Source of the DNA: Pelobates cultripes
Taxonomy: Eukaryota > Chordata > Amphibia > Anura > Pelobatidae
Reading direction: 5' to 3'
DNA: 64,000 nucleotides
Assembly: GCA_933207985.1 (NCBI GenBank)
Contig: OW240912.1
Coordinates: 75,974,902-76,038,901 of the forward strand
This document shows, in pieces, positions 1-53,223 of the stretch. Below the pieces are notes generated by a model, which made no database searches, was not told the DNA's origin, and was given only the letters and a program-made list of their open reading frames with translations. Each line of letters opens with the position of its first letter. Position 1 is the stretch's first letter. The position numbers and the translations under genes are program-made.

Positions 1-1954
1 GACTGTGCGCCCGCCGCGCCCCCACTGCTCGGTGCTCAGCTGCTTTGTGAGTCTCCCATCCTTGTGTGCAGGGACCAGCAATAGCATGGAGCAGGGCTGG
101 GTGTAGACCGGGGGAGGGGAGAGCTATACCCACCCCGTGCAGTCAGCTTGGCCGGGGCATGTTCCGGTTTGTGTACATTATCCCCACACCTCCATGTCGG
201 GGTTCCATACCCTTTTCCCATGCCGAGTAGTAGATTGGTTGCGTAAGGTGTTTCTAAGTGTATGAGGTGATGGGGTGAGTGTTTGTTGTGTGTTGCAGTG
301 GGGATACAATCCTGTACATTGTGTTTGTGGTGGTGGTGGTGTGGTTCAGATGTGTGTATTGTTTTGCCCAACCCATACACCCCATTCTGGAGATGGGAGG
401 AATGATCTAGTTTTGACTGCTGAACACATTGCAGGGCAACATGACTTTGGGGATTCCCACAGGCCAGAACATTACAAAGCAGTATGTGTGATGGATGCCT
501 TTGTTATCATATTGCCCATTAAGGAATAGATTAAAAACTATGTTTTGTTTTCATTTTTTTTTTTACCTATGGTGACTATAGCTCTAGGTAATTATCATTT
601 TTGCTTACACATGGTGCATGCATTCTTTGTGCTTCCTGCATATCAAAATGCTATCACACCCATTTTTAGTGGTTCACCTGTTGTGATGGAAACGGCGTTG
701 CAACACTTTATCTGTGTCAGTTATACAATAGCAACTAACCTGGCAGTGAATGGGTTTTGAAATAGTTTATAGTTATGTTCAATGTTTTATGGGGCATTAA
801 ATGTTCTTTCACAGGAATAAAAGGTACTTTAGGTAATAGGTGATCTGTCCTTTCCTTGCATGAGTGAATAGTAAAATTGTGTGTAATGTAAGTGCTGCAG
901 TCCTTTTACCTATGTAGAGACATCAACAGTGATCTTCCCTGTACGTCATCCAAGTACATAATTGATCTTGGCTTTCAGAATGTTCTGTTACAGTTTTCTC
1001 TGGACAGGAATAACTGAATGATCAGATGATCTTCTTCTAGCACAGTTTGTGTGCTGCAGTTCCTTACAGCAGAATACATAAAATGGCATGATGATAATTC
1101 TTTTATTGTTTGCATTTAGCAGGTTGAGCGTCATGGGAAATGTTGCCCAAACTCTATGGATCTGCAAGGTGTTACATTTCATTCATGTAACCAGTTTATT
1201 ATTTGTAAATCTTCTTAGAAAGTTGCACAGTATTTTGGCTATTAGTTCAAGTAAACACAATACTACTATTGTACCAGATTATGTATTTTCTTAATCTACC
1301 CACAGGTTTACAAAATGTTAAAAATGGCTATCTACTTCACCTCACAGCCATGACACATCTGTATTACTTAGCACAGTCTCTATTAAATTCTCTAGAAAAT
1401 CATATGCTCTGACTCATAAATTTCATCAACAGATCTGAAAGTTACCTTAAAACTAGCGTTTATGTTCACTTTCCTCTCACACTTTGTTTGTGCTTGTTTA
1501 TGGTCGCTTCTCTCCATTGTGTGTTATCCCTTGTTTCTTCTCAGTTCTAATTTCATAGCTGCATGTTTTCTAATCCATATTAAAATATTCCTCTTCATTT
1601 ATAGCTTTCTTCTCTCTGCTACATATAAATTCACCCTTCCAATTTTAGTTCCCGTTCCTTTCCTTGCTGATCTCACACCGGCCATATCCATAATCTAAAC
1701 TTCCTTCTTCTTTACTTCTCCCAGTTCCTACATCAACATATTCCTGTTCTACCTTCACATTAATCATGTTTTCTACAGATCATAATTCACTTCATATCCT
1801 TCACATTAGTCTCTCTCCTTACTGTATCAATTACCATATTTCTCACCATATTGCTCCCATCTCTATTTTAGCCCTGTATGTCAAATTTCTTCCACCTTCA
1901 TTCTGTTTCTCTTCTCCTGACATCAATTCAAAATTCAGCCTGGGCATTTTTAAA

Positions 1955-2220
1955 TTACATCGGCCCACTAAAAAGGGTGTGGGGCCAGATAAGGTGTGTT
2001 TTGTCATCACCAATGACAAGCACGCCCCATCACAAAGTGAGCATGTTGGTTCAATGCTCTTCCAGGGCAGACCATGAGCTCTGATGAAGCCCTCTGATGG
2101 ACCCTATATTTGTTCTGCACAGCACAAGCAAATTTAATAATATGCTTGCACTGTGTTAGCTTGAAATTTGTCTCTAGTGTCTCCATATATGGGATACCAG
2201 GAGACAAAAATGCCAGGAAA
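1955..2220 (+). repeat. Dispersed repeat, copy 1 (second copy at 50196-50455)
   Basis: This stretch matches 50196-50455 in the same orientation over about 260 bases. Shared segments include GTGTGTTTTGTCATCAC, TGACAAGCACG, AAGTGAGCATGTTGGTTCAA, TTTGTTCTGCACAGC and GGGATACCAG. The copies differ by scattered substitutions and small indels. No coding capacity or terminal repeats were seen in this copy. The family was not identified. The other copy sits between two inverted arms of a palindromic element. Confidence 0.75.
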
Positions 2221-2229
2221 GAGTATTGT

Positions 2230-2460
2230 GCAGTGTGTGTGTGATGGGTTCTGTGTGTATGTGATGGGTGCTATGTGTGTGTAAGGAAGCTGTGTGTGAG
2301 GGGTGCAGTGTGTGTGCTGTGTGTGAGTGATGGGTGCTGTGAGTGTCAGGGTTGCAGGGTGTGTGTGTGTGTGTGAGAGAGAGGTTACTGTGAGTGTCAG
2401 GGGGTGCAGTGTGTGTGTGAGGGTGCTGGGAGTGTCAGGGGTGCTGTGTGTGTGAGTGTG
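2230..2460. repeat. TG-rich imperfect minisatellite
   Basis: Runs of (TG)n are interrupted by recurring GATGGGTGC, GAGGGGTGC and GAGTGTCAGGG words, giving an imperfect variable-unit simple repeat. No gene is visible in it. Confidence 0.85.
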
Positions 2461-3099
2461 ATTATATCCCCCCTCCCTTTAGCACAGGATTTGCTCTATA
2501 GTCTGACACTTAACATTTCACTGAAGTGAAAGTGATTGTTTTAGAGCTTATCAATATATCAACCTGCAGTATGTTTACTGAGTAAAGCTTCATGACACAC
2601 TCTCCTTTTTAAATGTTATGTTTGTAAAAATCAGCAAAACCATCATGAAGCCAATTAAAGAACATTTTCAGGATTTTAGCTGAAAACCAGAAAAACTTTT
2701 ATTTATTTAAAAAAAACAAAAACAAACACACAACAAATTCCCAAACATGCCCTTTCACCTGTGTGTGTGCAGCAGGTAAAGTGAACAGTTATAGATAAAA
2801 TTTAGCAATATCTCACATGTGTTTTAGTGATACAATTCACTTTGCAAACATGAGTACTTTATACTAATAAAGATAAGCAATCTTAGGTTTAGGTCATTTT
2901 CTCTATTCAGTTGATAATTCTAGCCATAGATTGTATAGCTTGACACAGATAACCTTTGTATACAAATTAGTCTTCCTGTGAACAAGCACTGTGTCAATGC
3001 ATATGATGTTGTCTTGCTGCAATAAATATATGTACTGTATATACATGTACATAAAAATGCCTTACACGTAAGATATTTATTTTTATTATTGTGCAATAG

Positions 3100-43762
<40,663 letters not shown>

Positions 43763-46570
43763 ATGCTTGCTGAAGACCTGGCTTTAAGCTCCTCCTTTTG
43801 TTCTTGCAGCCAAGATGAAGTTTTGAGAGAAAGGCACACCTACAGTCCTAGTTACCTGCCCCAGAACTCTTACTTCAGTAATAGACAGCACATCAGCCTA
43901 CGTTGCTGTCACAGTGCTGCATGGGGCAGGCTCTTTCCTGCATTATAAAGTGGATTTATGGTATAAATACCCCCTCCTCTAATTGCCTACTTTTCTGCCC
44001 TAATACCTCCGGCTGATTGAATGAGATTGCCCATGCAACTCGCTGGTTGCAGCTATGGTTAAAAAAAATTAAAAAAATTAAAAAAAGCCAACAACTTATT
44101 GTAGGTGTTGGAGAATGTGGTAGACAGTTGTATTGAACCTTTGAGTGCTGGCTCAGGGTTGATCTGCACGGTTCAATTGGTCAGTAAAAGATTGGAATGG
44201 CGAGCAGACAGCAAAGGATTTTATTCCCTTTTATGGTTTAGTTTGTTTTGTTGAGGAGGGTAATGTGTTTGGAGAACGTCCAATTCCCCTGGCACACACA
44301 GATGCCCATGAATTTGGGCTGCTTGTGTTTAATTTCTCCTGCTGCCTCTCATATGCTGAAGGTATTGGATTGTTCCATGTAGTGGAGATGCTTTTGCACC
44401 ATTGCTTCAAATGTGACAATGTGTATTTTAAGATGGTTAGTCAAGCTCACATGGTGGGTTTATATGTAAATACTAGGGTAACTGAGTGCAAAAAAACTGT
44501 GAAGATTAACCCCTTTGTTGGCAGTTAAAAACTGCAGTGTGTTGACACCTCCTATTGGCAGCAAAAGTGTTTAAGTGTGGGAGTTTCAGCATTTGCTAGT
44601 GTTTCCATTTTATTTGTCTTGTGGAGTTTATAGCACTTAACCTTTCATGTGCTGGTGGAGTGTACATCAGATTGCCAAGCTATGTGATTCTCCCATTTCT
44701 GGCTCTGAATATCGCTGCACGACTAGCTCTATCTAGGACTCTTTATTTCTGTGTCTGTAAATATTGTTTCATTTTTTTGTTACTATGTCTTCTTGTTTAC
44801 TTCTGATCCTTAAAACTCAATTCCCAAGTAAAATATCAAATGGAATAGTCTTTTTTTTTTTTTCCCCTTTCTTTTTTAATTTGAGGGGCTTCTTATTAAA
44901 TGCTGCTATTTGAATTTGTGTGCACTTAACCAATGTAACCCAGACAAGGGACAAAGCATTGATACCAAAAGGTTTGGGATAATTTTGTTTTATTTTACTC
45001 TTGCTCTCTAAAGTGCCACTGTGTCTCATTAATCCGCCATTTTATGTCATTTGTTCCATTATCATTTATATGTAAATACATGGTTCTTGCTGGCTCTCTT
45101 GTGTCATCAATCTTTAACAAAAAAAAAAGTGACTCCGTACTTCAGTGAGGTCAATAGTTCTGAAGTAGGAGTGAAATGTGTAGGTTTTTTTTTTATTTTA
45201 AATCTGATCTTGGATAAAGCCAAACTAAAAGGGTAGAAGTGGTACTAGTGGCATTTGTGTCTTAACAGACCATTAACTAGTTTCTGTTGGTTGGTTGTTT
45301 GCATACATCATACTGTCTTTTGGACGTGAAATAGATTGTGTGTTATTATCACATGTTGCAAGTCCTAAAACAACTCTGTTAATTAACTCTATGCAGCACC
45401 TCTTTTACCAATATGCTTTACAGTCTGGTACCTTCTGACTAAGTATAGTAGAACATTTGTTAGGCAGTACCTAGTCATATGAATTGCATGGCTGCTTCCT
45501 GGGTGAAGGGAATATTAATGGTGCTATCCATTAAGAGGTATGCTAGTCCAGTGAAGAAACATGAAGACCAAAGCCTGTATCTGTCAGTGATGGCATTTTA
45601 ACATCATTCATTCAAACCATTCATTAGAGATAACATTGTTAGTACTTAATAGAGAACTGATTAGAATTTTAGATGGAAAACAGAAGGCATTTTCACAGAT
45701 CTTTAGCAAAGCATATGCACAGTTTGCTTATATGGTCCTTCAATACATCAAAATGTCTTCTGATATGCAGTAGCTGCGTGACAGATACTTTTATTTCACT
45801 TTAATAGTTATCATTACAAGTAACATGTATGTGTCAAGAAACACAGCCAAAATGGCCGCTTACGCATTCATGAAAAGAACAGAAAGAGCACAACCCTGTA
45901 TGTGAACAACAAGAGGCAAATATGTGGTTGTGTAAAGTATTCCGAGATGCAGATCAGGATATCAAAATTTACACAAACTCTTTAGTTTTGTAAATATCCT
46001 TTAAGTGCTAAGGGTGGGTAAGCTGAGGTGCCATATGCCAACTTTCTAAGGAAAGGTGAACCTGAAAGGAGTGTGTAAGCGTTGGCAATCTAGTAAGCCT
46101 TAGACCAGGTTTGAAATGTATTCCTATGGTCAACTCATGAAGTGCCAGTCGTGTGGTAAACAAATCATGGTAAATGGTTAGTTTTAAGCATCCGATTTCA
46201 TATCCGCAGGAAACAAAATGGAAAACAAAAGTCTAAAAACTTGTGATATAGCTGCCTCTTTGCATAGCACTTGTCAAGTTACTTTTCCCTGGAAGACTTT
46301 TTATTGTGTTGTGGAAACTTTTCATTGACATATATTCCAAAATTGTCTGTTCTATGGAAAAATGCATTGTGTGTATGCAGTCTGTGTTCCCTAGGGCAGA
46401 GTATTTAGGAAGGCAAAGTATACCATTGAGATTGCGCCATGGATAAAACAAAATGGTGTGGTCAAGCAAATGACAACAGGATACATCTCTGTAAATTATT
46501 ATTGTGTACAACATGAAATGTGCTGTAAATGTGAACACATCAGAATAAATACTGATATTATGATCTCAAA
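43763..46570 (+). other. MTMR4: Probable MTMR4 3' untranslated region
   Basis: AT-rich, without open frames of note, following the stop codon. Candidate poly(A) signals are ATTAAA near 44895 and AATAAA at 46544-46549, the latter implying a 3' UTR of about 2.8 kb. The actual end cannot be fixed from sequence alone. No other gene was seen here. Confidence 0.5.
46544..46549 (+). terminator. Candidate poly(A) signal AATAAA
   Basis: Canonical hexamer about 2.8 kb after the MTMR4 stop, followed by T/G-rich sequence. An ATTAAA near 46653 is an alternative. Support is the motif and position only. Confidence 0.3.
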
Positions 46571-47783
46571 TGATTTTACTTCAACCACAAGGTTCTTTTC
46601 CACAGCTTGTATTTCTGTCATATTGCCCAAAGTATGTTTGATTCAGTCCTTTTATTAAAAACCTTTTCACCTGTCTAAACACTAGTAAACATAAACCATA
46701 TTTAGATACTCCAGTGGTGGCAAACCTTAGCACTATCAATGTACGTGGATCTCCAAATATGTAAGGTTGTCTTTGAAAAGATAATGTAAGCACCAAAAGA
46801 CCTTTTGCTTAATGATACAGTTTTGGTGTATAGATCATGCCTTGCAGTCTCCGTGCTAATTTACCTGCCATTTAGGAGTAAAATCACTTGTTTCTATTTA
46901 TGTAGCCCTAGCCACACTTCCCCTGGCTGTGACTCTCACACCCTCCGTGAAAAAAAGGCTTCATTTTCAATACGATCTTACAACACATTGTGTATATTTT
47001 AGAATGGTAAGTTCTTAAGCTTTTTTTTTTTTTAAGCCATTTTGGGGGTCAGTATACCACATCAAGTACTCCAACCAACAACAGTGTTTTATGAAATCAC
47101 AAGTTTTTGGTTGGAGTAACCCTATAAACCTATTCAGCTTATTAAAAACTTTGTTAAAAAATAAGCAATGCATCTTTTGTGACACCTTCTTGTGCTTTTA
47201 AAAACAGCTATGAGAAAGCGATGGAAAAAGCTATATGCAGATATGCAAATATATATAGTCACTTATCGTAAGTTTTGAGTTACTATATATAACATTGTCC
47301 CTCACTGTTTTTTCTAAAGGAGCCACAAGAAACAGCCAATAGGAGAGTCAAAATTACTTTATATTCCTGTGGTATACCTGTATACCCATACCTCTTGGTG
47401 TCCCTCCATATATCTCCCCTCACCTTGTGCCCTCTCCCCCCCTGTGTCCACTGCCTTTATCCCCCTTGTGTCCCCTGCCTGTTGTGTGTGCTTCCCTTAC
47501 AACTCTCACTTACAAAAACTTCCTCTACTCCTCATTAGCAGTAATGGCTACGATATCCATCAGCCTGAATACTTAAAACAAAAGCAAAATAAAATTACCT
47601 GCGCACTATCCCAAATCCATATACAGATTTAAAAAGGTTTTCATTATCACTCCAATGGCCATTATTGTGCAAACTCACTTGGCTCGTCAATGCAAACCTC
47701 TTAGGTGAGTCCTACACTCACAACTCATCTTGCTCCTTTATCTAATAGGCAAAATCTCTAATGAGACAGAGGAATTTTATATA
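46571..47783. other. Intergenic stretch between MTMR4 and the Tc1 element
   Basis: No gene seen. It contains a dispersed repeat (46898-47010, related to 40822-40960), a T-run (47022-47034) and a CT-rich part (47385-47480). Confidence 0.6.
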
Positions 47784-49319
47784 CACTGCTCAAAAAAATA
47801 AAGGGAACACTTAAACACAATGTAACTCCAAGTCAATCACACTTCTGTGAAATCAAACTGTCCACTTAGGAAGCAACACTGCGTGACAATCAATTTCACA
47901 TGCTGTTGTGAACAGGTGGAAATTATAGGCAATTAGCAAGACACCCCCAATAAAGGAGTGGTTCTGCAGACCACTTCTCAGTTCCTATGCTTCCTGGCTG
48001 ATATTTTGGTCACTTTTGAATGCTGGTGGTGCTTTCACTCTAGTGGTAGCATGAGACGCAGTCTACAACCCACACAAGTGGCTCAGGTAGTGCAGCTCAT
48101 CCAGGATGGCACATCAATGCGAGCTGTGGCAAGGTTTGCTGTGTGTGTCAGCGTAGTGTTCAGAGCATGGAGGCGCTACCAGGAGACAAGCCAGTACATC
48201 AGGAGACGTGGAGGAGGCCGTAGGAGGGCAACAACCCAGCAGCAGGACCGCTACCTCTGCGTTTGTACAAGGAGGAACAGGAGGAGCACTACCAGAGCCC
48301 TGCAAAATTACCTCCAGCATACCACAAATGTGCATGTGTCTTCTCACACGATCAGAAACAGACTCCATGAGGACCCGACGTCCACAGGTGGGGGTTGTGC
48401 TTACAGCCCAACACCGTGCAGGACGTTTGGCATTTGCCAGAGAACACCAAGACTGGCAAATTCGCCACTGGCACCCTGTGCTCTTCACAGATGAAAGCAG
48501 GTTCACACTGAGCACATGTGACAGACGTGAAAGAGTCTGGAGACCCTGTGGAGAACATTCTGCTGCCTGCAACATCCTCCAGCATGACCGGTTTGGCAGT
48601 GGGTCAGTAATGGTGTGGGGTGGCATTTCTTTGGGGAGCAGCACAGCTCTCCATGTGCTTGCCAGAGGTAGCCTGACTGCCATTAGGTACCGAGATGAGA
48701 TCCTCAGACCCCTTGTGAGACCATATGCTGGTGCGGTTGGCCCTGGGTTCCTCCTAATGCAAGACAATGCTAGACCTCATGTGGCTGGAGTGTGTCAGCA
48801 GTTCCTGCAAGACGAAGGCATTGATGCTATGGACTGGCCCGCCCGTTCCCCAGACCTGAATCCAATTGAGCACATCTGGGACATCATGTCTCGCTCCATC
48901 CACCAACGTCACGTTGCACCACAGACTGTCCAGGAGTTGGCAGATGCTTTAGTCCAGGTCTGGGAGGAGAACCCTCAGGAGACCATCTGCCACCTCATCA
49001 GGAGCATGCACAGGTGTTGTAGGCAGGTCATGCAGGCACGTGGAGGCCAAACACACTACTGAGCCTCATTTTGACTTGTTTTAAGGACATTACATCAAAG
49101 TTGTATCAGCCTGTAGTGTGTTTTTCCACTTTAATTTTGAGTGTGACTCCAAATCCAGACCTCCATGGGTTGAAAAATTTGATTTACATTTTTAATTTTT
49201 GTGTGATTTTGTTGTCTGCACATTCAACTATGTAAAGAACAAAGTATTTCAGAAGAATATTTAATTCATTCAGATCTAGGATGTGTTATTTTTGTGTTCC
49301 CTTTATTTTTTGAGCAGTG
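47784..49319 (+). mobile_element. Tc1 element, 1,536 bp, both ends present
   Basis: Terminal inverted repeats CACTGCTCAAAAAAATAAAG and, at the other end, CTTTATTTTTTGAGCAGTG, flanked by TA duplications at 47782-47783 and 49320-49321. Inside is a single transposase gene (48051-49062) interrupted by one frameshift. Sequence quality is otherwise very good, so the insertion is young or recently mobilised by another copy. It closely resembles Tc1 copies I recall from fish genomes, consistent with a broadly distributed family (recollection, not a search). Confidence 0.92.
48051..49062 (+). pseudogene. Tc1 transposase with one frameshift
   Basis: Starts [20 protein letters not shown] (helix-turn-helix binding domain). 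The frame breaks near 48370, after NRLHED, and resumes in another frame at [16 protein letters not shown]. The catalytic triad is legible: Asp in FTDESRF, Asp in LLMQDNARPH, and Glu in SPDLNPIEHIWD, with 34 residues between the second Asp and the Glu (DD34E). It ends GGQTHY before TGA at 49060-49062. The break looks like a deletion of a few codons plus a shift, so this copy should not make full-length enzyme. Confidence 0.9.
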
Positions 49320-51020
49320 TATATATATTTATTTACATTTTTCAGTTACACCACAATATTCATAATCTTACCAAGTTCTGCAGTCCCATATTTCCTCAGC
49401 ATCATAGTTCCATATTACAAACCATGCATTCAGAAAGCATATTTTTGTAACTTTTTTTTATGTAACAGACATATACTACAATTGTTTAATTTATAGATGT
49501 TTTCACACCAGTCTACACTCAACACCGAATAATGACAAAGCAAAAAAAATAAAAAATAAAATAAGATTTTTGACCACTGCACATCTATTAACCCCTTCAG
49601 GACGGAGTCAATAGTACATGTTCTGATCAAAACAAAATGTAAACAAAAACTGGTATTTGCGCTATATGTCTGTTCAACCGTAATTCACCTCTTTCAAATG
49701 AAGTGCACCCACACTTATTATATATCATTTTGTTCAGGAGAAACTGGGCTTTAATTTCCCATGAACTATTCATATTTGAAACATAATTTATTATGAATAA
49801 AATTTAAAAAACTGTGAGAAATTAAGATTTAAAAAAAAAAAAAAAATTGTAGACTTTTTAGCTGTAAATGTCATAATACTGTTCGCTTTAACTGCAGAAA
49901 AATCACATATTTGGATTCAGCAAAGTCTCACGAGTACAACAGTACCCCCCATTAACAGTTTTTACGGTGTTTTGGGAAGTTAAAGGGTCAAATATAGCAC
50001 ATTCAATTTTTCAGTTTTTTCAAATTGAAATTCGCCAGGTTGGTTATGTTGCCTTTGAGACCGTATAGTAGCCCAGGAATGAGATTTACCCCCATGATGG
50101 CATATCATTTGCAAAAGTAGACAACCCAAAGTATTGCAAGTGGGGTATGTCCAGTCTTTTATAGTAGCCACTTAGTCACAAACACTGGCCGCTGGGGGCG
50201 GGGCCAGAGAGGGTGTGTTTTGTCATCACTAATGACAAGCACGTCCCCTCTCAAAGTGAGCATGTTGGTTCAATGTGCAGAGCCCCGCTGAAGAGCTCTG
50301 GCATTAGAAAAAGGCCCTGAATTTGTTCTGCACAGCGCAAGCAAATTTAATAAGATGCTTGTGCTGTGTTTGCTTTTAAATTGTCTCTGGTGTCTCCACA
50401 AGTGGGATACCAGAGGACAAAAGGGCCAGGAAAGTGTATGGTGCATTGGCCAAAGTTAGCGTTCATATTTGTTTTTGTGTGAAAAAAGCAAAAAAACAAA
50501 TATTTAGCCAGTGTTTGTGACTAAGTGGCTACTAAAAATGACTGGACATACCCCATTTGCAATACCTTGGGTTGTCTACTTTTTCAAATGGTATGCCATC
50601 ATGGGGGTAATTCTCATTCCTGGGCTACCATACAGTCTCAAATGCAACAGAATCAATCTGGCAAATTTAAATGTGAAAAAAATGAAAGGCAAGCCTTATA
50701 TTTGACTCTCTAACTTTCCAAAACACCATAAAACCTGTACATAGGGGGTACTGTTATAGTTGGGAGACTTCACTGAACACAAACATAAGTGTTTCAAAAC
50801 AGTAAAACATATTACAACAATAATATCATCAGTAAAAGTGCCGTTCGTGTGTGAAAAATGCAAAAAACGTCACTTTTACTAAATATATCATTGTTGTAAT
50901 ACAATTTATCATTTTGAAATACTAATATTTGTGTTCAGCGAAGTCTCCTGAGTAAAACAGTACCCCCCATGTACAGGTTTTATAGTGTCTTGGAAAGATA
51001 CAGTGGTTAAATATAGCGCG
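49320..51020. repeat. Palindromic repeat block with inverted arms and an inserted repeat
   Basis: The arm at about 49985-50190 (TCAAATATAGCACATTC to CAAACACTGGCC) is inverted at about 50500-50720 (GCCAGTGTTTGTGACTAAG to CCTTATATTTGAC). Between them is the second copy (50196-50455) of the repeat at 1955-2220. A further module with AGCGAAGTCTCCTGAGTAAA and CAGTACCCCCCATGTACAGG (50935-51010) is repeated at 49915-49990 (plus), 50690-50795 (minus) and 63610-63720 (minus). 49320-49600 holds only AT-rich sequence. No transposase seen. Confidence 0.7.
50196..50455 (+). repeat. Dispersed repeat, copy 2 (first copy at 1955-2220)
   Basis: Shares GTGTGTTTTGTCATCAC, AAGTGAGCATGTTGGTTCAA and GGGATACCAG with the first copy in the same order. 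It sits exactly between two inverted arms, as if it were the centre of a fold-back element; the copy at 1955-2220 lacks those arms. Confidence 0.75.
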
Positions 51021-51130
51021 TGCGAATTTATTCTCTGCACTTGCTGCCTGGGTTGTCAGGCACGTCAATCAAATTTTAATTATTTAAATCACATCATTAT
51101 GTTAAAATATTACTTAAGCATACACATAGA

Positions 51131-51136
<6 letters not shown>

Positions 51137-51169
<33 letters not shown>

Positions 51170-51470
51170 CACATATATATGTATTTAAATTCTACGTGTA
51201 TACTTATGTAGTTATTTATGTAACTATATATATATTTATCTATATATAACTATTTGCAGTTTTTTGTATTTTATATATAGATATACATAGAATGTCATTC
51301 TAAGTGTATTTTGTTACCAATATATGTATTAATAACAAAATAAAGTTAGAATGAGATTACATATGTATATGTAATTTATTTTAAAAAATTTAAAATATTT
51401 TATTTTATTGATTTACTATTGTAATTATACGTATATATATATAAACATAAAATATATATATATATAAATG
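51137..51470. repeat. AT-rich zone with (TA)n runs
   Basis: Repeated ATATATAT tracts (51137-51165, 51436-51466) separated by AT-rich sequence and two inverted AAATTCTACGTGTATA-like words. No gene visible. Confidence 0.8.
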
Positions 51471-51575
51471 GAACAAATTGAGAGCACTCATTGGATTTAG
51501 TAAACAAAAAAATATATTAAATCAAACGCATATAAATCAAGGTTTCGACCGTCTAGCAGTCTTTATTAAGATGCT
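51470..51575 (-). repeat. Short retroposon-like copy with conserved hairpin (copy 4 of 4)
   Basis: Minus strand: CTTAATAAA, stem GACTG, loop CTAGA, stem CGGTC, then GAAACCTTGATTTATATG, a T-rich region, GAGTGCTCTCAATTTG and a (TA)n tail. Stem bases differ from the other copies but remain paired, with one T-G wobble. Confidence 0.6.
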
Positions 51576-51639
51576 ATAACATGTGAAAATCTCAAATATA
51601 TACAATCTAATGTGTTAAACAGTGAGAATCACGCAAGCG

Positions 51640-51829
51640 CCTCTAGCGGCTGTCAATGAGACAGCCACTAGAGGCTTTGAGGGCTGAATTAACCCATTTA
51701 TAAACATAGCAGTTTCTCTGTTTCTCTGAAACTGCTATGTTTATAAAAAAAAATGGGTTAACCCTAGCTGGACCAGGACCACTTCATTAAGCTGAAGTGG
51801 TCTGGGTGCCTAGAGTGGTCCTTTAAAGC
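51640..51829. repeat. Fold-back repeat related to the 34445 and 54696 elements
   Basis: CTCTAGCGGCTGTC pairs with GACAGCCACTAGAG, ACATAGCAGTTTC with GAAACTGCTATGT, and GACCACTTCA with TGAAGTGGTC. It ends CTTTAAAG. This is a chain of hairpins with the same GAAGTGGTCTGGGTG core as the other copies. Confidence 0.6.
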
Positions 51830-52915
51830 ACCACTGGCAACAATTACAGGCTCCAGTCTTTTGGAGTATGGTGTAACAAACTTTGGGTTGTGTAGTAATG
51901 GTCTTCTCCTTAAGGTTCCTAGCCCAAGTATGTGCCAACGGTTGCTGAACATCCCGGGTGGTCTGGTATAAATTAAACTGCCTGGGAATCCTCTGAAATC
52001 TCCCATTGCATGAAGCTCTAAGAGCTAGGACCTTTGCTCCTACGGTGGACTCTAAAATAGTTCTTGGTCCAGTCCCTGTAATTGCATGGCTGTTGTCAAA
52101 GGCTTAATTCAGCCAAAAATCAGCAAACACTTTGTCCAGCTGAGTCAAAGCATTATATGGCAAGTATTTGGGTGTTTTTTTTCCATTCATCTCAGCAGAT
52201 CCTCTCTCAGGTTGCTTAAGGACAGTCAGTGGACAGCCATTTCCAAGTGGATCCAGAGATGTTTAATTGGGTTCCAGTGTGGGCTTTGGCTAGGTCCCAA
52301 CTCTTGTATTATCTTGGCTGTGTGCTTAAGGTCATTAACTTCTTGGAATGTAAACCTGTGGACCAGTCTAAATCCTGAGCTCTCTTGACTAGGTTTTCAT
52401 TAAAGATATCTCTGTATATTGCTATGTAAAAGTTCCTCTCAAACTTAACCAGTCTCCCAGTACCTGCTGCTGAAAAATACTCCCAAAGCATGATGCTAAT
52501 GCTACCACCACCATGCTTCATGGGGATGGTATTACCCAGGTAATGAGCGGTGCCTGATTTTTTTTTCCCCTCATGACACTTTGAATTGAGGCCAAACAGT
52601 TCAATCTTCATTTTGCTAGACCCAATAATCTTGTTTCTCACTGTCTAAATGTCCTTAAGGTGCTTTTTTTTTTTTGAGAGAGAGAGAGGGCTGTCTTGCA
52701 GTATGGAGAGTCTTGTGTCTGGCCAGTCTGTCATAAAGGCCAGATTGATCAACTTTTGCAAAGCATCTAAATATTTGTGTGATATTTCAGTTTTTTTCTT
52801 TTTAATAAATTTGCAAAGTGTTCAAAAATCTGGCTTGTACTTCACCATTATGGAGTTGTGAGTGTAGTTTGATGTGAACATAAAAATAATTTAAACCAGG
52901 CTGCAAAAACAAAAA
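51830..52915 (-). mobile_element. Eroded Tc1/mariner element
   Basis: Its plus strand shows the reverse of a Tc1 transposase and its 3' flank: ATGATGCTAATGCTACCACC, CTTGGCTGTGTGCTTAAGG and TTTAATAAATTTGCAAAG. The N-terminal half (around 52660-52770) is mostly deleted and the terminal repeats are not clear, so limits are approximate. Confidence 0.7.
52150..52650 (-). pseudogene. Tc1 transposase fragment
   Basis: Minus-strand frame with KIELFGLNSKCHEG, GTAHYLGNTIP, KHGGGSISIMLWEYFSAAGT and NENLVKRAQDLDW, the middle of the catalytic domain around and after the first Asp. An insertion disturbs the GGSIMLWG motif, and the frame ends at 52309. The C-terminal part is only traceable in other frames. 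Not functional. Confidence 0.7.
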
Positions 52916-53223
52916 AAAATGAAAGAATACTTCCTGAATGTACTGTAGCTGGATTTCTGAGGAAATATGTTAAGTCATTATTATGCTCAACGTGATTTCA
53001 CAATCAAAATAACATTTATCTCAGAGACCGTAAAGTGGAAAAAATATTACAGAACTGGCAAATTCTTCATCAGAAACAAAAATGTAATAAAAAATGCTGT
53101 TGAATGTACTAATTGGTTTCTTAAATTGTGTATTGTGGGGACAGCTCCCTTTTGTCCTTTAGCAGATCTTTTCTTGGGAAGGAGTTCATTTGTTGGGATA
53201 TGGTTGTGGAAGATGGAATGATA

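Larger units (their letters stand above)
1..3099. other. Upstream flank or first intron of the MTMR4 gene; no coding exon found
   Basis: The first 50 bases are GC-rich and contain several CpGs, then a GTGAGT that could be a splice donor at about 48. This could be the edge of a promoter or a non-coding first exon, but it contains no ATG. The rest is AT-rich and has no convincing exon. A dispersed repeat (1955-2220) and a TG-rich simple repeat (2230-2460) are listed separately. No ATG directly followed by a good donor was found, although the next exon requires one. Transcription start and promoter were not identified. Confidence 0.3.

Noticed and set aside
569..577. ATG followed by GTGACT as a possible end of the missing first coding exon
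   Set aside because: The donor is weak and the preceding sequence is a T-run without exon character.
48114..48767. 217-codon minus-strand frame
   Set aside because: Antisense shadow of the Tc1 transposase.
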